From Streptomyces netropsis (lineage in GTDB: Bacteria > Actinomycetota > Actinomycetes > Streptomycetales > Streptomycetaceae): a stretch of 64,000 nt of DNA. Of this stretch, positions 17,431 to 24,336 are shown piece by piece (the first letter of the stretch is position 1; every line of letters begins with the position of its first letter). The notes below the pieces were generated by a model, which searched no databases, was not told where the DNA came from, and saw only the letters and a list, made by a program, of their open reading frames with translations. The DNA is taken from the NCBI RefSeq assembly GCF_014203545.1, contig NZ_JACHJG010000005.1, positions 383,726 to 447,725 of the forward strand, written 5' to 3'. Made by a program: the position numbers and the translations under genes.

Positions 17431-20106
17431 ATGGTGACGTTCGCGCAGGCGCAGGAGCGCGCGGAGCGCTGGGTCAACGGCGACGTACCGGCGTATCTGC
17501 ACCGTGAGGTGCGGGTGCGGGAGTTCGATCTGGGCTTCGTGGCCTGGGCCGAGGACCGTGCGGACCGTCCGACGACGGACGGCGGACGGGCGCGCCTGGT
17601 GATCGCCCGTGACAGCGGGGAGACCACGCTGTGGCCGGGGCTGCCGGTGGGTGAGGTGATCCGTCGGTACGAAGAGGAGTACGGGGCCGTGGACGAGTCG
17701 GTACCGGTGGCGGACACTCCGCCGAAGCGGTTGGACCTTGAGGCGACGTCGTTCCTGCTGAGTCCGCCGCAGTGGTTGCAGGACGCGGCGGACGCGATCG
17801 GGATCCCGGACCGGAGGTCGGGGTCCTCTTCGGCTGCTTCCTCCTCGGACGCGGACGCCCCGGCGCCTTCTCCGGCTGCTCCGTCCGTGCCCGCCGCTCG
17901 TGCGGACGCGGGCCGGCTGCCCGCTGAGGCCCCCGTTGAGGCCCCTGCTGCGGCCGCTCCGGCTCCGAGCGCCCCCGCTCCTTCGGCCCCTGCTCCGGAG
18001 GCAGCTGTTCCGCCGGGGGCGACCCCGTGGGCCGGTGCCGACACGAACACGGGGGCGGACGACAGCGACCGTTCGGTCGGTCTGCCCGCCACGGTCTTCG
18101 CGCCCGCGCTGGAGGACACCGGCGCGCCGGACGCCGCGTCACCCGCCGTGCCGGCGGACGCCAAGACGGCGCTGATGGCCACGGGCAGTGCGCTGCCCCG
18201 TACGGCGATCGCCCCCGCGATCGAGGACCCCGCCGCGCCGGTTCCCGGCGCGCCCGCGCCCGTTGCCGCTCCCGAGCCGCCGGCCGCCCAGTCGACCGCA
18301 CCGCCGAGTGCGCCCCCGGCCGCCGCGCCGGCCGCTCCTCCGGCCGCGCCGCCGGGTGGGTACGCACGCACGCAGCTTGTTTCCCAGCTCGACGACAGCC
18401 TCGCCCCGGGCACCCCGGGCACCCCGGGCACCCCGGACGTGCCGGGCGGTGCGCAGGTGCCCGGTGCGGCCGGTGCCCCTGGTGCCCCCGGTGCGCCGCA
18501 GGTGCCGAGTGCCCCCAACCCGCCGCAGGCTCCCGGTGTCCCCGGTGTCCCCGGTGGCGGTGCGCACGCGGCGGCCACGATGCTCGCGGGCCCCGGTACG
18601 CCGGGCCAGCCCGGTGCGCCGGTGCCGCCCGGGCCCCCCGGTGCCCCGGGCCAGCCGCCCGCGTTCCCGGGCGCTCCCGGTCAGCCCCCGGCCGCCGCGT
18701 ACCCGGGTCAGCCCGGTGCGCAGCCTCCGGCGGCGCCCGCGCCCGGTCAGCCGCAGGGTGTGCACGCGGCGGCGACGATGCTCGCCGGTCCCGGCACGCC
18801 GGGCATGCCGGGTGCTCCCGGTGCGGCCCCGGTGCCTCCGGGCCCGCCCGGTGCTCCCGGGCAGGGGCACGTGCCCGGCCGTCCGCAGGCGCCCGGTGCC
18901 CCCGGCCAGCCCGGTGCGCAGCCTCCGGCCGCGCCCGCGCCCGGCCAGCCGCAGGGTGTCCACGCGGCGGCGACGATGCTCGCCGGTCCCGGCACCCCGG
19001 GCATGCCGGGTGCTCCGGGTCAGCCTCCCGGTGCGCCGATGCCCCCGGCGGCTCCCGTGGGTGCCGCGGCTCCGGCCGCCCCGGGCGGGTACGGGTATCC
19101 GCAGGCCGCTCCCACGGGGGTGCCGACCGTCGGCCCCGGCTACATGGCCGTGCTGCGCTATCGGGCGCAGGACGGTTCCGAGCAGCAGATCATCCGGCGC
19201 AGCGCGCCGGGTACGCCGCATCCCGAGTGGCAGATCCTGCACGAGCTGCGGGCGATGAACGTGCCGCCGCAGCAGGTGCTGGAGCTGCACACGGAGCTGG
19301 AGTCGTGTGATCTGCCCGGTGGTTACTGCGCCCGGATGGTGCGGGAGACGTGGCCGCAGGTGCGGATCAGCCATACGGCCGCGTACGGGCGGGATCATCT
19401 GACCCGTCAGCAGGGTGTGCGGCACCTGGTGGAGCATCAGGGCGAGCTGCACCAGGTCGCGGACGGGCCGGCGCGTCCGGCGCCGAACCGGGTGCCGTTG
19501 CCGCACCCGGGCCAGGTGCAGCAGGCGCCGCCGGTCGCTCCGGACGGCATCGCGCGGGAGCTGGTGGAGGCGTTCGGCCCGCAGGGGATCTTCCGTTTCG
19601 ACCAGCGGGCGGTCTCGCGCCAGGGCGTGCCGGACATCGTGGCGCAGACGTTGGTGTGGGCGGGTCTGCCGATGGACTTCGGCCCGTTCTTCTGGGGTCA
19701 GGCGCAGCCCGGTCGTCCGGTGCCGACGCTGGCGGAGCTGGCGGCGGAGCGCGGGGTGCGGCCGTCGCCGGACGCCGGTTCGTATCTCGTCATGGGCAGT
19801 GATTTCGGCCGTCAGCTGTGTGTGCAGTACGGGACGGCGCACATCGTGGCGGTGCCGGTGGAGGCGGGTCCGGACGGCGGTTCGGTGGCGCCGCAGTTCG
19901 TCAACACGAGCCTGCCTCAGTTCGTACGCTGTTTGGCGCTGCTCGGGAAGATGTGGCGCTGGCGCTACGGGCTGACGCCGGAGCAGGCCGGGCGCTGGAC
20001 CGTGGATTTCCAGGCTCAGCTGATGGCGTTGGACCCCGCGGCGCTGTCGTCGCCGGAGAACTGGTGGGCCGTACTGCTGGAGCAGATGTGGGACGGTCTC
20101 TTCTAG
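17431..20106 (+). CDS. Imm35/YrhB - deaminase - SUKH-4 multidomain protein
   Basis: 891 residues. (1) Residues 1-88 resemble YrhB/immunity protein 35 (FDLGFVAWAEDR, VIARDSGETTLWPGLPVGEVIRRYEEEYG). (2) Residues 130-567 are Pro/Ala/Gly-rich with collagen-like GAPGxPG runs and three copies of HAAATMLAGPGTPG. (3) About 570-670: a deaminase-fold domain with His597-Pro-Glu599 (PHPEW) and Cys626-x6-Cys633 (ESCDLPGGYC), close to the XOO_2897 type. (4) About 750-891: a SUKH-4 domain (GSDFGRQLCVQYGTAHIVAVP...FVNTSLPQFVRCLALL). ATG 17431 has GGAGGGG eight bases upstream; GTG 17422, overlapping the previous stop, is the alternative. Co-transcribed with the WHH-SUKH gene. Confidence 0.8.
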   Translation: MVTFAQAQERAERWVNGDVPAYLHREVRVREFDLGFVAWAEDRADRPTTDGGRARLVIARDSGETTLWPGLPVGEVIRRYEEEYGAVDESVPVADTPPKRLDLEATSFLLSPPQWLQDAADAIGIPDRRSGSSSAASSSDADAPAPSPAAPSVPAARADAGRLPAEAPVEAPAAAAPAPSAPAPSAPAPEAAVPPGATPWAGADTNTGADDSDRSVGLPATVFAPALEDTGAPDAASPAVPADAKTALMATGSALPRTAIAPAIEDPAAPVPGAPAPVAAPEPPAAQSTAPPSAPPAAAPAAPPAAPPGGYARTQLVSQLDDSLAPGTPGTPGTPDVPGGAQVPGAAGAPGAPGAPQVPSAPNPPQAPGVPGVPGGGAHAAATMLAGPGTPGQPGAPVPPGPPGAPGQPPAFPGAPGQPPAAAYPGQPGAQPPAAPAPGQPQGVHAAATMLAGPGTPGMPGAPGAAPVPPGPPGAPGQGHVPGRPQAPGAPGQPGAQPPAAPAPGQPQGVHAAATMLAGPGTPGMPGAPGQPPGAPMPPAAPVGAAAPAAPGGYGYPQAAPTGVPTVGPGYMAVLRYRAQDGSEQQIIRRSAPGTPHPEWQILHELRAMNVPPQQVLELHTELESCDLPGGYCARMVRETWPQVRISHTAAYGRDHLTRQQGVRHLVEHQGELHQVADGPARPAPNRVPLPHPGQVQQAPPVAPDGIARELVEAFGPQGIFRFDQRAVSRQGVPDIVAQTLVWAGLPMDFGPFFWGQAQPGRPVPTLAELAAERGVRPSPDAGSYLVMGSDFGRQLCVQYGTAHIVAVPVEAGPDGGSVAPQFVNTSLPQFVRCLALLGKMWRWRYGLTPEQAGRWTVDFQAQLMALDPAALSSPENWWAVLLEQMWDGLF

Positions 20107-20131
20107 CGACCGGCCGGCGTAGGTGAGGGCA

Positions 20132-20168
20132 CAGGGCGCTCGACCCGGGTGAGGGGTCGGGCGCCCTG
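20132..20168 (+). terminator. Hairpin after the SUKH-4 gene
   Basis: 15-bp arms with one G-U pair (20132-20146 and 20154-20168) and a 7-nt loop, 25 nt after the stop. Confidence 0.75.
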
Positions 20169-20270
20169 CGTCGTGGGTCGGCGCATCCTTGAGAGATGAA
20201 TAGGGCGGAGTGTCGCGTTTTGGGCGCTTCGGTGGTCCAGGAAATGATGTGCGCCGGATCGCGTCGCATA

Positions 20271-20288
20271 CCGGATATCCGGATATAA
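20271..20288. repeat. CCGGATATCCGG palindrome upstream of the coiled-coil gene
   Basis: A perfect 12-bp palindrome (20271-20282) overlaps a direct repeat of CCGGATAT (20271-20278 and 20279-20286), ending in TATAA 15 nt before the start codon. It is likely part of a promoter or operator for the next gene. Confidence 0.45.
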
Positions 20289-20300
20289 GGGGCTTCAAGG

Positions 20301-21206
20301 ATGAGTGCATCGGTGTCTCCCGACGGTTTCACTGTCGTGCGGGGCCGCGGCTACCGGCCTGAGCAGGTCGAGCGCGCGTCGGCGGAGTTCGCACGCCAGC
20401 GGGACGGTGCGTGGGAGCGGGTGGCGCGACTGACCGTGCTCGCACGGGAGATGGAGAGCGAGGTGGAGCGCCTCGCCCAGGTGGTGGCGCATCTTCCGCC
20501 GCAGACGTACGAGTCGCTCGGTTCGCGCGCCCGGGGGCTGCTGGTCACCGCGGAGGCCGAGGCGGCGGGGCTGCGTGAGCGTGCCGACGCGGCGGCGGCC
20601 GAACTGCGGGAGTCCGCCGAGGCCCATGCCCGCGTGGTCCGGGACGAGGCGCAGGCGCACGCCGTGGCGGTGAAGGCGGAGTCGGAGGGCTGGGCGCGGC
20701 AGGTGGTGCTGGCCGCGCAGTCCGCGGCGGACGAGCTGCGGGCGGAGGTGCGCCGGGAGGTCAAGGCGCGGCGGGGGGAGTCGCTGGCGGCGCTGCGGGA
20801 GATGCGGCAGCACACGGCGGGTCTGCTGGCGGAGCAGGAGAAGGACCAGGCCGAGCGGTGGGACGCGGCGGGCCGCGAGATCGCCGAGCGGGAGGCGGCG
20901 ATGGACGTGCGGGTGGCCGCCCTGGAGGAGTACGCGCGCTCGACGCTGGGGGAGGCGCAGCGCCGGTTCGCGGAGGCGGAGGAGGCGGCGCGGCACGGTC
21001 AGGAGGACGCGGAGGCACAGGCGGGGGCGTTGCTCGCGCAGGCGCGGGTGCGCGAGGAGCGCATCAACCGGGAGACCGAGCGGCTGCTGCGGGAGCACGA
21101 GGAGCGCCGTGAGGAGCTCCGCTCGCACATGGCGCATGTGCGGCACAGTCTGGCGGCGTTGACGGGCAAGCCGGTCGCCGAGGACGCGGGCGCGGGCGAT
21201 CTGTAG
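20301..21206 (+). CDS. Coiled-coil protein (Streptomyces 'cellulose-binding protein' annotation)
   Basis: 301 residues, almost wholly alpha-helical and rich in Ala, Glu and Arg, with continuous heptads from about residue 35 to 275 (e.g. AEAEAAGLRERADAAAAELRESAEA, ERINRETERLLREHEERREELR). The N-terminus FTVVRGRGYRPEQVERASAEFARQRDGAWERVARL is a pattern seen in Streptomyces coiled-coil proteins often labelled cellulose-binding. No signal peptide or cellulose module is visible, so a cytoskeletal or scaffold role like that of DivIVA-, FilP- or Scy-type proteins is more plausible, but unproven. Single gene. AAGG lies just before the ATG. Confidence 0.75.
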   Translation: MSASVSPDGFTVVRGRGYRPEQVERASAEFARQRDGAWERVARLTVLAREMESEVERLAQVVAHLPPQTYESLGSRARGLLVTAEAEAAGLRERADAAAAELRESAEAHARVVRDEAQAHAVAVKAESEGWARQVVLAAQSAADELRAEVRREVKARRGESLAALREMRQHTAGLLAEQEKDQAERWDAAGREIAEREAAMDVRVAALEEYARSTLGEAQRRFAEAEEAARHGQEDAEAQAGALLAQARVREERINRETERLLREHEERREELRSHMAHVRHSLAALTGKPVAEDAGAGDL

Positions 21207-21237
21207 GAGCTGACGGCCCCACAGGGGCCGGGCCGCG

Positions 21238-21275
21238 GTCCCGCCCGGTCCCCGCGAGGCGGGGGCGGGCGGGAC
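21238..21275. terminator. Bidirectional hairpin between convergent genes
   Basis: GTCCCGCCCG...CGGGCGGGAC arms (about 17 bp with a small imperfection) close around GAG, between the coiled-coil gene and the transglycosylase gene. Confidence 0.7.
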
Positions 21276-21286
21276 GGGGCGCGGTC

Positions 21287-23062
21287 TCAGGCCTTCGGGG
21301 TGCCGCTCGGGGTGGCGGGCGGCGTGGTGGACGGCTGCTGCGTGGACTCCGCCGCCAGCACGTTCAGGTGCACGATGAGGACCTGGCCGTCGGTGCTGAC
21401 GATGCGGAGGGTGAAGCCACCGGACTTGTTGTCGGCGAAGAGCTCCGGCAGTTCGAGCTGGCCGTCCTTGCCGGTCTTGCCGAGGTCGACCTCGCGGACC
21501 GGCTTACCGTTCTCGTCCTTGAAGTACGGGCCGGACTTGACGGTGCTCTCGCCGTCGGCGGCGGCCACGGTGGCCGTCATGCCGATGCCGGGCATGGCCT
21601 TGCCCCCGTTGGAGGCCTGGATCACGACCTTGTCGGCGAAGGCGCTGTTCGGCTTGGCCTCCAAGCGCTTGTTGCCGACGCGGACGATCTTGTCGGCGTG
21701 CACCGGGGCGGCCTTGACCGTCGCATTGATGTCGACGGGCGCGAGGTCCTTGCCCTCGACGGTGATGCGCAGGGTGAACTGGCCGGCCTGGTCGCCCGCG
21801 AGGACACGGGGTGCGGCGGCCTTGCCGTCCTTGGCCGTCGGGACGGTGACCTTGGTGGTGTTGCCCAGGAAGCGGGCCCCGGTCCTGCCGATGATCTCGA
21901 AGCGGACCCGGGTGCCGGCGACCGGCTTGCCGGCCTTGTCGAGGGCCCGGACGCTCGCGGGTTCGGCGAAGGTCTCACCCGCCGTGGTCTCCCACTCCGC
22001 CGCGCCGATCCGCTCCAGGCGGGCGACGGGCGCGGGGGTCGGCTTGGTGGGATCGGGCTTCGGCTCGGGCTTCGGGGTCGGCTTCTGCGGGTCAGGCTTC
22101 TGCGGATCCGGCTTCGGGGTCGGCTTCTGCGGCGTGGGCGTCTGCTTGCCGGGGCTGGGCTTGTTGCCCGACGGCGTGGACGAGCCGGTCCCGGGCGTGG
22201 TGCCGGGGGAGGGGGTGGTGGGGGTCGTGCCGGAGGTGTCGCCCGACGGGTTGTGCGGGGTCGTCGGGGTGTTGTCGGGGACCGTGCCGACATTGCCGCT
22301 CTGGTACGTGCGCATCCAGGCCAGGACCGCGTTGACGTACTCGCGGGACTGGTTGTAGCTCAGCACGGCCTTGTCGAGGTCCGCGCTGCTGTTCAGGTCC
22401 CGGTTGTTCGCGCAGAGGTAGTGGGCGGTGCCCAGCGCGGCGTCGAAGATGTTGTTGGGGTCCTTGATGCCGTCGCCGTTGCCGTCGGCGCCCGACATCT
22501 CCCAGGTGGAGGGGATGAACTGGGTCGGGCCGACGGCCCGGTCGTACTCGGTGTCGCCGTCCCAGCGGCCCTTGTCGGTGTCCCGGATCTCCGCGAACTG
22601 ACCACCGGTCAGCCGCGGTCCGCGGATCGGCTTCTCCGTCGAGCCGTCGCTGCGCAGCCCGTAACCGCCGGCGTGCACCGACTCCACACGGCCGATGCCC
22701 GCGATCAGCTCCCACGGGATGTGGCAGCCCGGCAGCTGGGTCGCGGCGAGGCGCGCGGCGTTCTGATAGGCGGCCAGGGCGGTCTTGGGGATGCCTGTGT
22801 TGCCGTCCGGGGAGTCGCCGCCGGTGCCGCCGCCGGGCTTGCCGGCGTTGCCCGGCTTCTTCGGGGCGAGGTCGGGCAGGGCGAGGTTGGGGACGCCATG
22901 CGGCTTGCCCTGGGGGTCGGAAGGTCTGGGTGAGGAATCGTCGGCACCGGCGGTGTTGTGCGGCGGACTGACGCCGACAGCCGCCGTGAGGCTGGCGACG
23001 AGCAGAGCAGTGCACAGTCCCTGCCGGGAGACGCTGGCAGCGCGAGTACGAAGTATCTTCAC
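21287..23062 (-). CDS. Secreted lytic transglycosylase with Ig-like tail
   Basis: 591 residues. Signal peptide at about 1-40 (basic start, LCTALLVASLTAAVGVS, then GADDS). Catalytic domain at about 95-260 of the MltB/SLT_2 type: IPWELIAGIGRVESVHAGGYG with the catalytic Glu, DRAVGPTQFIPSTWEMSGADGNGDG, and FDAALGTAHYLCAN. A Thr/Pro/Lys-rich wall-spanning linker with KPDPQKP repeats (about 270-345) leads to two beta-rich bacterial Ig/invasin-like domains. Predicted to cleave peptidoglycan glycan strands outside the membrane. GTG 23062 has AAGGAAG eight bases upstream. Single gene. Confidence 0.9.
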   Translation of the reverse strand: MKILRTRAASVSRQGLCTALLVASLTAAVGVSPPHNTAGADDSSPRPSDPQGKPHGVPNLALPDLAPKKPGNAGKPGGGTGGDSPDGNTGIPKTALAAYQNAARLAATQLPGCHIPWELIAGIGRVESVHAGGYGLRSDGSTEKPIRGPRLTGGQFAEIRDTDKGRWDGDTEYDRAVGPTQFIPSTWEMSGADGNGDGIKDPNNIFDAALGTAHYLCANNRDLNSSADLDKAVLSYNQSREYVNAVLAWMRTYQSGNVGTVPDNTPTTPHNPSGDTSGTTPTTPSPGTTPGTGSSTPSGNKPSPGKQTPTPQKPTPKPDPQKPDPQKPTPKPEPKPDPTKPTPAPVARLERIGAAEWETTAGETFAEPASVRALDKAGKPVAGTRVRFEIIGRTGARFLGNTTKVTVPTAKDGKAAAPRVLAGDQAGQFTLRITVEGKDLAPVDINATVKAAPVHADKIVRVGNKRLEAKPNSAFADKVVIQASNGGKAMPGIGMTATVAAADGESTVKSGPYFKDENGKPVREVDLGKTGKDGQLELPELFADNKSGGFTLRIVSTDGQVLIVHLNVLAAESTQQPSTTPPATPSGTPKA

Positions 23063-23547
23063 GGAGGCTGCTTCCTTGGGAGACCGACTGGCCGGTGCGA
23101 GGAGGGTCGCACGTGCCCCCCACGGCCATAGACCCGAACACTAATTCCCTCTGGCCCCAATTGTCTTGTCCCGGGACTGGCTTCACGTATTCTTCGCTCT
23201 TCGTTCCCCCTCAGGGGCCCGTTTCCCCCCTGTTACCCCCTGTCTTCGACTGTTCGTCCGCCCCGCGACCCCGAGGCGGAGGCGGCTCGACGGGGCCCGT
23301 CCCCTAGGGGTGGATCCGTACATCCCCCCAGCCCCGGCTCGTACCGCAGCAGGATGCTCCGAGCGAGGGCGATATCTAGCCTTTTTATGGGTGGCCGGAG
23401 GGACGCCGGTAGGGCTGGCACCACCCCGAAGACAGGGACGGGCCCCATCGTGGCCGCGTCCGGATTCCCGCAGGCTTGAGGCGTGTCACCCCGTTGCGGC
23501 GGGATGCACCCAGACGCAACGAATTGCATAGAAACAGGAGACTTACC
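23063..23547. other. 485-nt non-coding gap between divergent genes
   Basis: No credible gene. It holds a C/T-rich stretch on the plus strand (about 23200-23270) and an A/T patch with CTTTTTAT near 23382. The ribosome site CAGGAG for the ABC ATPase gene lies at 23535-23540. Promoters for both flanking genes must lie here; none has a good -35/-10 pair by eye. Confidence 0.6.
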
Positions 23548-24336
23548 GTGAAAACGGCTGTATCGATTCCCACGACCGGGGGCAGTGGAGGACATGCGGC
23601 CGTCGCGGCGAGGGCCCGTCAGGTCCTCAAGGCGTACGGCGCGGGGGAGACCCGGGTCGTCGCGCTCGACCACGTGGACGTGGACATCGCCCGTGGGCAG
23701 TTCACGGCCATCATGGGCCCCTCCGGCTCCGGCAAGTCGACGCTGATGCACTGCCTGGCCGGCCTCGACACCGTCACCTCCGGGCAGATATTCATCGACG
23801 AGACCGAGATCACCGGGCTCAAGGACAAGAAGCTCACCCAACTGCGCCGGGATCGGATCGGCTTCATCTTCCAGGCGTTCAACCTGCTGCCGACGCTGAA
23901 CGCCCTGGAGAACATCACGCTCCCCATGGACATCGCCGGCCGCAAGCCGGACCGGGCGTGGCTGGACCGCGTCGTGGAGACCGTGGGCCTCGCGGGCCGC
24001 CTCAAGCACCGGCCCAACCAGCTCTCCGGCGGCCAGCAGCAGCGCGTCGCCGTGGCCCGCGCGCTCGCCGCCCGGCCCGAGATCATCTTCGGTGACGAGC
24101 CCACCGGAAACCTGGACTCGCGGGCCGGCGCCGAGGTGCTGGGCTTCCTGCGCCGCTCGGTCGACGAGCTGGGCCAGACCATCGTCATGGTCACCCACGA
24201 CCCCGTGGCCGCCTCGTACGCGGACCGGGCACTGTTCCTGGCGGACGGGCGGATCGTGGACGAGATGTACCAGCCGACCGCCGACCTGGTCCTCGAGCGG
24301 ATGAAGCACTTCGACGCGCGCGGGCGGGTGTCGTGA
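23548..24336 (+). CDS. MacB-type ABC transporter ATP-binding protein
   Basis: 262-residue ATPase. Walker A GPSGSGKST (about 58), Q loop FIFQAFNLLPTLNALENITLPMD, signature LSGGQQQRVAVARALA, Walker B IIFGDEPTGNLDS, and H loop MVTHDPVAASYADR. This is the LolD/MacB/FtsE-like class that works with FtsX-domain permeases as a mechanotransmitter. GTG 23548 has CAGGAG seven bases upstream. Its stop overlaps the permease start as GTGA, so translation is coupled. Closely similar to the ATPase at 57565-58347. Confidence 0.95.
   Translation: MKTAVSIPTTGGSGGHAAVAARARQVLKAYGAGETRVVALDHVDVDIARGQFTAIMGPSGSGKSTLMHCLAGLDTVTSGQIFIDETEITGLKDKKLTQLRRDRIGFIFQAFNLLPTLNALENITLPMDIAGRKPDRAWLDRVVETVGLAGRLKHRPNQLSGGQQQRVAVARALAARPEIIFGDEPTGNLDSRAGAEVLGFLRRSVDELGQTIVMVTHDPVAASYADRALFLADGRIVDEMYQPTADLVLERMKHFDARGRVS

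Noticed and set aside
18400-19030. Collagen-like GxP runs in the SUKH-4 protein as a sign of an assembly error or separate gene
   Set aside because: The frame stays open with normal codon bias and the flanking domains are in the same frame, so it is a true low-complexity linker.
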